A DNA stretch of 51,750 bases from an uncultured Collinsella sp. GTDB taxonomy: Bacteria > Actinomycetota > Coriobacteriia > Coriobacteriales > Coriobacteriaceae. The stretch spans positions 1-51,750 of the forward strand of contig CAUFXK010000003.1 in NCBI GenBank assembly GCA_959596495.1, written 5' to 3'. Below, piece by piece: positions 33,362 through 42,237 of this stretch. Made by a program: the position numbers and the translations under genes. Numbering within the stretch: the stretch's first letter is position 1; the number at the start of each line of letters is the position of its first letter. The notes under the pieces are model-generated. The model saw nothing but the letters and a program-made list of their open reading frames with translations, was not told the DNA's origin and made no database searches.

Positions 33362-34549
33362 ATGTTCAACACCATCATCACCACGGTTAAGACGCTGCTG
33401 CGCCGGCCGAGCACGTGGGTCTGGGGCGCTCTCTTTCCTATCGCGCTTTCCACGATGTTCATGTTTATGTTCGCGAACCTCAGCTCCGACGGCACGGTCG
33501 ACCCGGTGCCGGTTGCCGTCGTGGCGGACGAGGCCTGGGATGTCTCGACCTTTAAGGATGTGGCGGCTTCGCTTGCCAAGGCAGGCGACGATCAACTGCT
33601 CGATGTGAGCGAGTACGAAGACTTGGCTGCCGCGCGCAAAGCGCTCAAGGCCGGCGAGGTCGCGGGCATCTATACGGTTGATGCCGCGGGCACGCCCAGG
33701 CTCACGCTGCTATCGAGTTACGACAGCTCGCGCGCCTCGTCGGTGCTTACCGACCGCAGCATCCTTGAAACGGTGGCAAGCTCGTATACGCAAAATGCCG
33801 AGCTCATGTCCCAGATTGCCCAGGACAACCCGGCGGCGCTCGCCGATCCGGCGGCGGTTGCGCACGCCCTGTCGCTCGAGGGCGGAACCCGCCGCGTGAG
33901 CCTGACTCGTGCCACGCCCGATGGCACGGTCATCTACTACTACGCGCTTTTTGGCCTGGTCGCGATGATGTCTGCCGAGTTTGCCGCCTTGAGCGTCGTC
34001 GATTTGCAGCCTAATCTGTCGGGCCTTGGCGCGCGCCGCTGCGTGGGCGGTCTTTCCAAGACGGCGTCGCTGGCCGGCATTTTTGTCGGCTCGTGGCTGG
34101 TTTCCTTTGCATCGATGACGATCGCGATCGGCTACGTGCGCCTGGTCGTGGGCGTCGACTTTGGCGGGCGCGAGGGGTTGTGCCTGCTGGGCGGGGCTGC
34201 ATCCGCGCTTGCCGCCACGGGCCTGGGGCTTTTTGTGGGCACGCTTCCCGTTAAGGGCGGCAAGGCATCCAAGTCGGGCATCCTCACGGGCTTTGCCACC
34301 ACGTGCGCCCTGTTCGCCGGCCTCTACGGCGAGCCGGCGATGGCGCTTGCCGACGACGTCGCCCGCGCTTGTCCGGTCGAGTGCTGGCTCAACCCCGTCA
34401 AGCTCATCTGCGACATGTTCAATCGCCTGTACTTCTTTGAGGACCTGGGGCCCTTCGCCGTTCGCGTCGGCGCGCTCGTCCTGATGACCCTGGTTTTTGT
34501 CGCCGCCGCTACGCTGATCTTTGGAAGGAGCCGCTATGAGCACCTTTAA
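33362..34549 (+). CDS. ABC-2 type permease (first subunit)
   Basis: The 395-residue membrane protein has one N-terminal helix (WGALFPIALSTMFMFMFANL), an outside domain of about 160 residues, and five or six C-terminal helices, the ABC-2 permease plan. It follows the ATPase by 9 bp and overlaps the next permease by 14 bp. The substrate is unknown. Both permeases have similar architecture and probably form a heterodimer. Confidence 0.9.
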   Translation: MFNTIITTVKTLLRRPSTWVWGALFPIALSTMFMFMFANLSSDGTVDPVPVAVVADEAWDVSTFKDVAASLAKAGDDQLLDVSEYEDLAAARKALKAGEVAGIYTVDAAGTPRLTLLSSYDSSRASSVLTDRSILETVASSYTQNAELMSQIAQDNPAALADPAAVAHALSLEGGTRRVSLTRATPDGTVIYYYALFGLVAMMSAEFAALSVVDLQPNLSGLGARRCVGGLSKTASLAGIFVGSWLVSFASMTIAIGYVRLVVGVDFGGREGLCLLGGAASALAATGLGLFVGTLPVKGGKASKSGILTGFATTCALFAGLYGEPAMALADDVARACPVECWLNPVKLICDMFNRLYFFEDLGPFAVRVGALVLMTLVFVAAATLIFGRSRYEHL

Positions 34550-35741
34550 GACCGCGCTTCGCATGGCGCTGGCGCACCCGTTCTACCTGCTCATCTATAC
34601 GGTGTTCATCTCGCTCATGGGCGTATTCATCGCGGCTTCGGTGAGCTGGAACTCGTCGCAGCTTACCGAGTACAAGCCCTACGACACCAACGTGATCGTG
34701 GTCGACCGCGACAATAGCGACCTTTCGCGGGCACTTACCAAGCACCTGGGCTCACGCTTTGACCTGGTCACGGGCGTCGGCGACGACACGTACGACCTTG
34801 CGGATGCGCTCGCCAAGAGCAACAGCGCCAAGGGCAGCGCCGATTGCGTGTTCTTTATCCCGGAGGGGTTTGAGGACGATCTTGTTGCAGCCGCCCGTGC
34901 GGGGGAGGCCCTGCCCAAGCTCGACGTGACCTACGGTTCCGGCACCATGGCGGCGGCGCTCTCGTCTGCCGAGGCCTCGCGCTGGATCTCGCTTGCGGGC
35001 GCTGCGGCGGCGCTTGAACCCGCTGCCTCTAACGGTGACGTCGCCAAAGCGGCCGAGCATGCCGCCGCAAAACGCGCGGAGGTCCAGATCGAGCAGGTTA
35101 AGGTTTACTCGACTGCCGCCGCCACTCTCGAGTCGTACTTCAACTTTGGCGCGTACGCGATTATCTCGTCGGTCATCGTGTCGGTGGGGCTGGTGTTCTC
35201 GGGCATGAACGAGCCCGAGCGCGTGCGCCGCATGGATGCTAGCCCGGTCTCTGAGCGCCAGCGCTCGCTCGCTGTGTTCGCGGCCGCCGCCGTGCTCACC
35301 GTCTGCATCTGGCTCGTGTCGAGCATGATGGGCGTCGTGGGCTTTGCCAGCGCGGTTGCCGAGGTCGGCGTGGGTCGCGTGTGCCTAGCGCTGGCGGCAA
35401 CGTTTGCCCTGGCGTGCACGCCGCTGGCTGTTGGCTTTATGCTGTCGAGCCTGGGTGCGCGCGAGGAGCTGCTCAACGGTGTGGGCAACTTACTCGGCAT
35501 GCTCATGACGTTTTTGGGTGGCGCCTGGATGCCGCTGTCGCTGATGGGTTCGGCCGTGCAGACGGTGGCGCACTTTGTGCCGACGTATTGGGTGAACGAC
35601 GCGATCGGCAAGGCGCTTACCTCTGACCTGACGTCTGCCGCGCTGGGCGACATCGCCTGCGACCTGGGCGTCACGGTGCTCTTCGCCGCCGCCATCGCCG
35701 CCGTAGGCCTAGCCCTCGCCCACAACAAATCCAGCGTCTAG
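34536..35741 (+). CDS. ABC-2 type permease (second subunit)
   Basis: The 401-residue protein has an N-terminal helix (FYLLIYTVFISLMGVFIAAS), an outside domain (about 45-200), and C-terminal helices including SSVIVSVGLVFSGM and MLMTFLGGAWMPLSLMGSA, the latter a typical ABC-2 segment. GGAAGGAG precedes ATG 34536. Its start lies inside the end of the first permease gene, so translation is coupled. Confidence 0.92.
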   Translation: MSTFKTALRMALAHPFYLLIYTVFISLMGVFIAASVSWNSSQLTEYKPYDTNVIVVDRDNSDLSRALTKHLGSRFDLVTGVGDDTYDLADALAKSNSAKGSADCVFFIPEGFEDDLVAAARAGEALPKLDVTYGSGTMAAALSSAEASRWISLAGAAAALEPAASNGDVAKAAEHAAAKRAEVQIEQVKVYSTAAATLESYFNFGAYAIISSVIVSVGLVFSGMNEPERVRRMDASPVSERQRSLAVFAAAAVLTVCIWLVSSMMGVVGFASAVAEVGVGRVCLALAATFALACTPLAVGFMLSSLGAREELLNGVGNLLGMLMTFLGGAWMPLSLMGSAVQTVAHFVPTYWVNDAIGKALTSDLTSAALGDIACDLGVTVLFAAAIAAVGLALAHNKSSV

Positions 35742-35747
35742 CCACCT

Positions 35748-35887
35748 AGTCATTGGGGACAGTCTTTGCCGATCCGCCGGCAGGGCTGGCAGGGACTGTC
35801 CCAATATGTCGGCACTTGGGGACCACTCATTGGGGACAGACTTAAATGAGCGATTTCACTCATTTAAGTCTGTCCCCAATGAGTAGG
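35748..35887. repeat. Family D palindromic repeat (copy D1)
   Basis: Two hairpins lie in tandem. The first pairs GGGACAGTC with GACTGTCCC around a GC-rich loop. The second has perfect 25-bp arms (35826-35850 and 35859-35883) beginning CTCATTGGGGACAGACTT, with an 8-bp loop. It follows the permease gene, so it could serve as its terminator. Related copies are at 39380-39537 and 48021-48055. Confidence 0.88.
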
Positions 35888-35891
35888 TTGG

Positions 35892-35925
35892 AAAATAGTT
35901 CGCGCACGTCGCTTAAAAATAGTTC
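35892..35925 (+). promoter_or_regulatory. Direct repeat before the MacB-type ABC operon
   Basis: AAAATAGTTC occurs at 35892-35901 and 35916-35925, 24 bp apart and thus roughly on one DNA face. They lie 57-90 bp before the ATPase start. Response regulators and MarR-type proteins often bind such direct repeats. Confidence 0.45.
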
Positions 35926-35981
35926 ACCTGGGTTTACTATTACCTTAGAAAAGTAGCAGAAGGCTAACAACGGGGGATAGC

Positions 35982-36695
35982 ATGGCGACAAAGCGTGCCT
36001 ACGTCCAGGTCAACGGACTCAAGAAACACTATGGCGACGGTGATGCACGCCTGACGGTGCTCGACGGCATCGACACGTCCATCAACCGCGGCGAGATCTG
36101 CGTCATGCTGGGGCCCTCGGGCTCGGGCAAGTCGACCTTTCTCAACCTGATCGGCGGCTTGGAGGATGCCGACGGCGGCTCCATCATGGTGGACGGCTGC
36201 GATCTCACGGCGCTCAAGCCCGCCGATCTGGGCGAGTACCGACGCCGCGAGCTGGGCTTTGTCTTCCAGTTCTACAACCTGGTGCCCGACCTTACCATCA
36301 AGGAAAACATCGAGGTCACGGCGCACCTGTCCAAAAACCCGCTCAATGTCGACGATCTGCTGCGCTCGCTGGGCCTCTACGAGCACCGCAACAAGTTTCC
36401 GCGCCAGGTCTCGGGCGGCCAGCAGCAGCGCTGCGCCATCGGCCGTGCGCTCGTCAAAAATCCGGGCCTGCTGCTGTGCGATGAGCCCACGGGCGCGCTC
36501 GACTACAAGACATCCAAGGAAATCTTGCGGCTCATGGAGGATGTCAACCGCACCTACGGCTGCACCATCATCATTGTCACCCACAATGCCGCCATCGCGC
36601 GCATGGCAAATCGCGTGCTGCGCCTGCGCGACGGCCGCATCGTCGAGGACGAGCTCAACGAGTCGCCCGTTGCGGCCGCCGATCTCGATTGGTAG
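35982..36695 (+). CDS. ABC transporter ATPase, MacB/LolD type
   Basis: The 237-residue ATPase has Walker A GPSGSGKSTFLNLIGGL, Q-loop FVFQFYNLVPDLT, signature VSGGQQQRCAIGRAL and Walker B LLLCDEPTGALD, followed by the H-loop VTHN. The FYNL and PTGALD forms are those of mechanotransmission-type ABC systems (MacB, LolD, BceA). The partner is the FtsX-type permease 8 bp downstream. GGGGGA precedes the start. It is likely an exporter or a peptide-resistance system. Confidence 0.95.
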   Translation: MATKRAYVQVNGLKKHYGDGDARLTVLDGIDTSINRGEICVMLGPSGSGKSTFLNLIGGLEDADGGSIMVDGCDLTALKPADLGEYRRRELGFVFQFYNLVPDLTIKENIEVTAHLSKNPLNVDDLLRSLGLYEHRNKFPRQVSGGQQQRCAIGRALVKNPGLLLCDEPTGALDYKTSKEILRLMEDVNRTYGCTIIIVTHNAAIARMANRVLRLRDGRIVEDELNESPVAAADLDW

Positions 36696-36703
36696 GCGAC
36701 GCC

Positions 36704-39370
36704 ATGACACCTCTCGCAAAACGTCTCCCGCGCGAGCTGCGCCGCAATATCGGCAAGTACCTGGGCATCTTTTTGCTTATGTGCGGAAGCATCGCCCTTA
36801 CCTCGGGCTTTTTGCTCGCGGCGCATTCCATCGGCTGCCTCATTGATGACATGCGCGAAGACTACACGATTGAGGACGGCCGCGTAACTACCTCCTTCGA
36901 GGCCACCGACGAGCAGCTCAAAGCTGCCGAAGACGCGGCTGAGGACGTCGGCGGCGTTACGCTCTGCAAGAACTTCTCTATCGACGCCATCATCAAAAAG
37001 GCGTCCGGCGACGACGGCACCAAGCGCACCCTGCGCACCTACGCGCATCGCACCAAGGTCGACATCGCGTCCTACTGTGAGGGCAGGGAGCCCAAGGCGG
37101 ACGACGAGGTGGCCATCGACCGCGTCTTTGCCACCAACAACGACCTCGCCGTGGGCGATAAGGTCGAGCTCGAGGGGCGCACCTACACTATCTGCGGCAT
37201 CATGACCCAGCCCGATAGCCAGGCGCTGTTCCTCGACAATTCGGACTTTACGGTGAACACCATCACGTACGGCGTGGCCGAGGTCACCGACGCCGGCTTT
37301 ACCGCGCTTGAGGACGCCGGCGGCGCACCCGCCTACACCTACTCCTTTACCTTTGCCGATCGCGACCTCCCCACTGCGGATCGCATCGATGCGGAGCAGG
37401 ATATGGTCGAGGCGCTGACCGACGCCGATGCGCGCGTGGACGATCTGATCGATGCCGATTCTAATCAAGGCATTGGCTATGCGCGCGACGACGTGGACGG
37501 CGACTCCATGATGTGGATGACGTTGCTCGACATCATCATCGTGATCATGGCGTTTGTCTTTGTGGTGCTTACCGACGCCGCCATCGAGGAGGAGAGTGCC
37601 ATCATCGGCACGCTGCTCGCCAGCGGCTATCGCCGTCGCGAGATCGTGCTGCACTACCTGGCACTTCCCGCCATCGTGGGCGTGCTCGCGGCACTTTTGG
37701 GCACCGCGCTCGGCGTTGCGTTCTTTACCGAGCCCATGCGCGGTCTCTACTACGGCTCGTACAGCCTGCCGCCCTTCCAGGTGTACTGGAGCTGGGGGAT
37801 CTTTGTGAAGTGCGCCGTGGTTCCCGCCGCCGCGCTCATCCTCATCACGCTGGTGGGCCTGCTTCGCAAGATGGGCAAGACGCCGTTGCAGTTCCTTCGT
37901 CACGAGGCGAGCGGCAAATCGGGCACCAAGCGCGGTCTGCAGCTGCCGGAGCGCATGGGCTTTGTTTCCCGCTTCCGCCTGCGCGTTTTCCTGCGCAACC
38001 TGGGCAACTTCGCCACGCTCTTCGTGGGCATTGCGTTTGCCTCGCTGCTGCTGCTCTTTGGCCTGGCGATTCTGCCCACGATGACGCACTACGCGGACAA
38101 CCTCGAGACGAGCCTGGTCGCCGAGCACCAGTACACGCTCAAGGCGCCGCTGGAGCTCGAGGGCACTGCCGAGGAGCGCGAGCAGTGGTCGGCACTCGAG
38201 CGCTTGCAGTCGGTTGACGGCGCGCTGCTTTCCGCCGCTCAGGATGCCGATGACGAGCTCGACGACGCGGCCGATGCGGCGCAGGCGGCAGCCGACGCCG
38301 CAGCCAGCTCTCCGTCTGCCGAGAGCCTGACCGCAGCGCAGGATGCGCTCGCCAAGGTCCAGGACAAGAAGGATGCGCTCTACGCGCGCCTTGACGATCT
38401 TGCCGATGCCCTCGGCTGCAACCGCGACGAGGCTATCGACCTGGTCGACAAGGCCTCTAAAATCGACACCGACAATGACGATGTTCACCCGGTCAACACG
38501 ACCGACAACGGTGCAGACGCAATCGCACAGGCCGAGAAATACGCCGTCTACCAGCTGCAATACGACCGCGGCGATGGTAATGGCGAGGAGACGATTTCTG
38601 TCTACGGCATCTCGCCCGATTCGCGCTATTGGAAAGACCTCAACGTCGGCGATGGGCGCGTCGTCTTTGGCGGCGGCCTGCTCGACAAGTTTGGCTGGAG
38701 CGAGGGCCAGAAGGTCACACTCAGCGACAAGTACGAGGGTGAGCATTATTCCCTTGAGTACGCGGGTAAGGACTGCGTCTGGGGTTCAAAGTCGGACATG
38801 AATATCTATATGAGCATCGACGACTTTAACGAGCTGTTCGGCAACGACGCCGCCTACTTTAACGGCTATGTGAGCGACGAGAAGCTCGACCTCGACGCGC
38901 GCTACTTTGCCGGCGACACCACGCCCGACGACATGCGCGCCGTGGGTGACCAGTTCATCGGCATGATGAGCAAAATGATCGGAATGATGATCGGGCTCGC
39001 GGTGTTTATCTTCCTGCTGTTTATGTACCTGCTGACCAAAGCGGTGATCGACCACAGCGCCCGTTCGATCAGCTACATGAAAGTCTTTGGCTATCGCGAT
39101 AGCGAGATTTCGCATCTGTACATCCGCTCGATCACGCTGTGCGTGGTGGCATCGCTCGTGCTGAGCCTGCCGGTCATTATTGGCTCGCTGACCGCGATTT
39201 TCCGCTCGATGCTGCTCGCCTACAACGGCAATATCGAGATTTACGTACCGACCTGGTCCATGGCGGCGTGCGTGGGCATCGGCTTTGCGACCTACCTGGT
39301 CGTGGCGCTGCTGCACACGCGCTCTGTCAAGCGCGTGAGCTTGGCTGAAGCCCTCAAGGTGCAGGAGTAG
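36704..39370 (+). CDS. Large FtsX/MacB-type ABC permease with coiled-coil outside domain
   Basis: The 888-residue permease has an N-terminal helix (KYLGIFLLMCGSIALTSGFL), a first outside domain, a first FtsX core of three helices (about 270-390), another helix near residue 440, a second outside domain (about 465-750), and a second FtsX core at the C-terminus. The second outside domain contains an Ala/Asp-rich coiled coil (about 515-575; ADAAQAAADAAASS, LTAAQDALAKVQDKKDALYA). This ten-helix-like plan is typical of Actinobacteria and Firmicutes FtsX permeases. The start at ATG 36704 has only a weak AGGCG site; a TTG 15 bp upstream overlaps the ATPase end. Confidence 0.9.
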   Translation: MTPLAKRLPRELRRNIGKYLGIFLLMCGSIALTSGFLLAAHSIGCLIDDMREDYTIEDGRVTTSFEATDEQLKAAEDAAEDVGGVTLCKNFSIDAIIKKASGDDGTKRTLRTYAHRTKVDIASYCEGREPKADDEVAIDRVFATNNDLAVGDKVELEGRTYTICGIMTQPDSQALFLDNSDFTVNTITYGVAEVTDAGFTALEDAGGAPAYTYSFTFADRDLPTADRIDAEQDMVEALTDADARVDDLIDADSNQGIGYARDDVDGDSMMWMTLLDIIIVIMAFVFVVLTDAAIEEESAIIGTLLASGYRRREIVLHYLALPAIVGVLAALLGTALGVAFFTEPMRGLYYGSYSLPPFQVYWSWGIFVKCAVVPAAALILITLVGLLRKMGKTPLQFLRHEASGKSGTKRGLQLPERMGFVSRFRLRVFLRNLGNFATLFVGIAFASLLLLFGLAILPTMTHYADNLETSLVAEHQYTLKAPLELEGTAEEREQWSALERLQSVDGALLSAAQDADDELDDAADAAQAAADAAASSPSAESLTAAQDALAKVQDKKDALYARLDDLADALGCNRDEAIDLVDKASKIDTDNDDVHPVNTTDNGADAIAQAEKYAVYQLQYDRGDGNGEETISVYGISPDSRYWKDLNVGDGRVVFGGGLLDKFGWSEGQKVTLSDKYEGEHYSLEYAGKDCVWGSKSDMNIYMSIDDFNELFGNDAAYFNGYVSDEKLDLDARYFAGDTTPDDMRAVGDQFIGMMSKMIGMMIGLAVFIFLLFMYLLTKAVIDHSARSISYMKVFGYRDSEISHLYIRSITLCVVASLVLSLPVIIGSLTAIFRSMLLAYNGNIEIYVPTWSMAACVGIGFATYLVVALLHTRSVKRVSLAEALKVQE

Positions 39371-39379
39371 CCCCTTATT

Positions 39380-39537
39380 AGTCATTGGGGACGTTCTCAA
39401 ATGACTGGTCATCGGGGACAGTCTTTGCCGATTCGCCGGCTCGCCGGCCGGGCTGGCAAGGACTGTCCCTGGCGGCACTCATTTAAGTCCGTCCCCAATG
39501 AGTGGTTTCAGTCATTTAAGTCTGTCCCCAATGAGTG
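39380..39537. repeat. Family D palindromic repeat (copy D2)
   Basis: It repeats the parts of D1 in another order: GTCATTGGGGAC, a GGGGACAGTC ... GACTGTCCC hairpin around a GC-rich loop, then two copies of TCATTTAAGTC[TC]GTCCCCAATG. It follows the FtsX permease gene. Confidence 0.82.
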
Positions 39538-39631
39538 CCTAACGACTCGGTGTTGCGCTTGACTTCGACCCTACTTTAACGGGTACCATCCTCTATGTCT
39601 GTAACGCCATATAGACCGAGGGGATAGATCT

Positions 39632-40837
39632 ATGACCGCAACTGCACCCGCAGCACCCGCCAAGGTGTACTTCACCAACCTGCGCACGCATGCTCGCGAG
39701 AGCCAGCTCGACAAACTCAAGCGCCTCATTCGCCGCGCCGGTATTGAGCAGATCGACTTTGAGAACAAGTTCGTCGCCATTAAGATTCACTTTGGCGAGC
39801 TGGGCAATCTGAGCTTTTTGCGCCCCAACTACGCCCGCGCCGTCGCGGATGTCGTCAAGGAGCTGGGCGGCAAGCCCTTCCTTACCGACTGCAACACGCT
39901 CTATGTGGGTAGCCGCAAAAACGCGCTCGAGCACATCGATACCGCCTATCAGAACGGCTTTACCCCGTATGCCACGGGCTGCCAGATCATCATCGCCGAC
40001 GGCCTCAAGGGCACCGACGAGGCACTCGTTCCGGTCGAGGGCGGCGAGTACGTGCGCGAGGCAAAGATCGGCCAGGCACTCATGGATGCCGACATCGTGA
40101 TTAGCCTCACCCACTTTAAGGGCCATGAGCAGGCCGGCTTTGGCGGCGCCATGAAGAACCTGGGCATGGGAGGCGGCAGCCGTGCCGGCAAGATGGAGCA
40201 GCATGCCGCCGGCAAGCCGAGCGTCGATACTACCAACTGCGTAGGTTGCCGTGCCTGCGAGAAGATTTGCGCGCACAGCGCCATCACGTTTGACGGTACG
40301 CGTGAGCGCGAGCTTGCCAACGGCAGCACCCGCACGGTTCACGTGGCTACCATCGACCACGATCGCTGCGTGGGCTGCGGACGCTGCATTGCGGCGTGCA
40401 ACCAGGACTGCATCAAGCCCGACTATGACGCCGCGGCCGACGTACTCAACTACAAGATCGCCGAGTACACCAAGGCCATCGTCGACGGCCGCCCGAGCTT
40501 CCACATCTCGCTCGCCATGGACATTAGCCCCAACTGCGACTGCCATCCCGAGAATGACACGCCCATCGTCAACGACATCGGCATGTTCGCGAGCTTCGAC
40601 CCGGTCGCCATCGACCAGGCCTGTGCCGATGCCGTCATGGCATCTGAGCCGCTGCCCAATACCGAGCTCACTGACAGCGCGGCCAAGATGGAGCACAATC
40701 ACGAGCATCTGGAGGGCGAGCAGGCCAAGGATCCCTTCTGCATCACGCATCCCGACACCGACTGGCGCGCGTGCATCGCGCATGCCGAGAAGATCGGCCT
40801 GGGCACGAGCAAGTACGAGCTCATCGAGGTCAAGTAG
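39632..40837 (+). CDS. DUF362 protein with two [4Fe-4S] ferredoxin motifs
   Basis: The 401-residue protein has a DUF362 domain (about 10-190 and 265-345) with VAIKIHFGELGN, DCNTLYVGSRKN and SLTHFKGHEQAGFGGA-type segments. Inserted in it is a 2x[4Fe-4S] ferredoxin unit (about 195-265), CVGCRACEKIC and CVGCGRCIAAC. Such proteins occur widely in anaerobes; their reaction is unknown, and an electron-transfer role is inferred from the clusters. The start has GAGGGG 9 bp upstream. It is a single-gene unit with its own terminator. Confidence 0.92.
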   Translation: MTATAPAAPAKVYFTNLRTHARESQLDKLKRLIRRAGIEQIDFENKFVAIKIHFGELGNLSFLRPNYARAVADVVKELGGKPFLTDCNTLYVGSRKNALEHIDTAYQNGFTPYATGCQIIIADGLKGTDEALVPVEGGEYVREAKIGQALMDADIVISLTHFKGHEQAGFGGAMKNLGMGGGSRAGKMEQHAAGKPSVDTTNCVGCRACEKICAHSAITFDGTRERELANGSTRTVHVATIDHDRCVGCGRCIAACNQDCIKPDYDAAADVLNYKIAEYTKAIVDGRPSFHISLAMDISPNCDCHPENDTPIVNDIGMFASFDPVAIDQACADAVMASEPLPNTELTDSAAKMEHNHEHLEGEQAKDPFCITHPDTDWRACIAHAEKIGLGTSKYELIEVK

Positions 40838-40884
40838 CACCTTTCTATTGGACATATTGAGCGACTTCGTTGCGCAACGTAAGC

Positions 40885-40923
40885 AAAAGCCGCCTGCGAG
40901 CACGGTGCTCGCGGGCGGCTTTT
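40885..40923 (+). terminator. Terminator of the DUF362 gene
   Basis: A long stem AAAAGCCGCCTGCGAGCAC / GCTCGCGGGCGGCTTTT is followed by TC, about 45 bp after the stop codon. The symmetric A and T flanks allow it to work in both directions. Confidence 0.88.
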
Positions 40924-41048
40924 CGGAAGTGCGGGGAAATTGAATACCGCCGACCACAAACCGATTTTTGGCAATAAAACCCCTGATAATTGTTGGTAAA
41001 ACAGCGATCTGCTCGGGGTTCCCGGCATTTTCCCCGCACTTCCGAAAA
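40920..41048. repeat. 129-bp palindromic element (family F)
   Basis: The arms TTTTCGGAAGTGCGGGGAAA (from 40920) and its complement (41027-41048) match over about 21 bp. The interior contains ACCCC and GGGGT that could form a further stem. The left arm overlaps the T run of the DUF362 terminator. It lies between two convergent genes. Confidence 0.78.
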
Positions 41049-41085
41049 CAGGGGGTCAGATAGACCAGTAAACCGTACTATTCGC

Positions 41086-42051
41086 CTAAAAATTCCTATC
41101 GAGGAAGTCGTCGACCGTATTCCAGTAGAGCTCGGGGTCGACTTGCGCGCTCTTGGCGTGGGTGGCGCCGTGGATGGTGAGCTTTTGCTTGACCTTGCTG
41201 GCGCACGCGTCGTAGTTTTGGTCGAGCATGTCGTACGGCACAAAGGTGTCCTGGTCGCCGTGGATAAACAGCATGGGAACCGTCGCGTGTTTGAGTTGCT
41301 CCACACTGCTCGCCTTATGAAAGTCGTAGCCCGCGCGCACGTTACACACCAAGTTTGCTACATCGAGCAAGGGAAAGCTGGGCAGGCCGAACACGTCCTT
41401 GAGCTGCAGGGAAAACTCGTCCCAAACGCCTGTATAGCCGCAGTCCTCGATAATGCATTTCACATTTGCGGGCAGAGATTCCCCCGCTACATTCATGGCG
41501 GTTGCCGCACCCATCGACTCGCCAAAGACCAGGATACGCGCCTCGGGGTCAGCCTGAACGATTCGCCCGATCCACGCGACGACATCGAGCCGCTCGGGCC
41601 AGCCCATGCCGATGTAGTCGCCGCCGGAGCGCTCGTGGGCACGCGCGGCGGGCGCGAGCACGTTCATGCCGCGGTCATGGAATCGTTTGACGTATCGGGC
41701 CATACCGATGGGCTCATCGGTGTATCCGTGTAGGCAGACGGCGTAGTCGTGCGTGCTCTCTGGGGCGGCAAAATACCAAGCGGCAAGTTCGGTTCCGTCA
41801 TCTGCGGTGAGGCTGCTGCTCTCGCGGTTCTCTTTAAACCATGCCCGTGCCTCGGTTCCCTCGGCATCCGGCTGCTCACTTTCTTTTTCGTCCTTGCCGT
41901 CCTGCATCATCTTCATGGTGTAGGGCGCTTGGGGATTCAGGGCAAAGTCGAACAAGAAGTTGCCGGCAAACCCCAGCAGCGCGACAACGAGCACCAGCGC
42001 AACGATGCCGGCTATCTTGAGCTTTCGATGGGAACGTGCGTTTTGAGACAT
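41086..42051 (-). CDS. Membrane-anchored alpha/beta hydrolase
   Basis: The 321 residues begin with an uncleaved membrane helix (IAGIVALVLVVALLGFAGNF); the rest would lie outside. The hydrolase fold has the oxyanion segment CLHGYTDEP, the nucleophile elbow VFGESMGAAT, the acid HGDQDTFVP and the His in ATHAKS. This is like BAAT/acyl-thioester-type or YqkD-like bacterial hydrolases. The substrate is unknown. It is convergent with the DUF362 gene and divergent from the TrhA gene; two similar palindromes lie just before its start. Confidence 0.92.
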   Translation of the reverse strand: MSQNARSHRKLKIAGIVALVLVVALLGFAGNFLFDFALNPQAPYTMKMMQDGKDEKESEQPDAEGTEARAWFKENRESSSLTADDGTELAAWYFAAPESTHDYAVCLHGYTDEPIGMARYVKRFHDRGMNVLAPAARAHERSGGDYIGMGWPERLDVVAWIGRIVQADPEARILVFGESMGAATAMNVAGESLPANVKCIIEDCGYTGVWDEFSLQLKDVFGLPSFPLLDVANLVCNVRAGYDFHKASSVEQLKHATVPMLFIHGDQDTFVPYDMLDQNYDACASKVKQKLTIHGATHAKSAQVDPELYWNTVDDFLDRNF

Positions 42052-42071
42052 AAGAAGCTTTCCTATAAGAT

Positions 42072-42130
42072 GTTAATACATCAACATTTAATGCAAGCGC
42101 ATTATGGACGTTCACCGTTGATGCGTCAAC
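42072..42130. promoter_or_regulatory. Pair of GTTGATG-type palindromic operators
   Basis: GTTAATACATCAAC (42072-42085) and GTTGATGCGTCAAC (42117-42130) are near-palindromes. Read on opposite strands they share 11 of 14 bases (GTTGATGxxTxAAC). They lie in the divergent space between the hydrolase and TrhA genes, 20 and 65 bp before the hydrolase start, so they are candidate repressor sites. Confidence 0.5.
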
Positions 42131-42237
42131 AGGCAAGGAATGGGTAAACAAAGGGTCACGTATGGTGCAAATTTCGCACGCACCCAGACGCTTTGATATA
42201 GTGTTGAGAACTCTTTACGTTGGAGGATGTAACCGGC

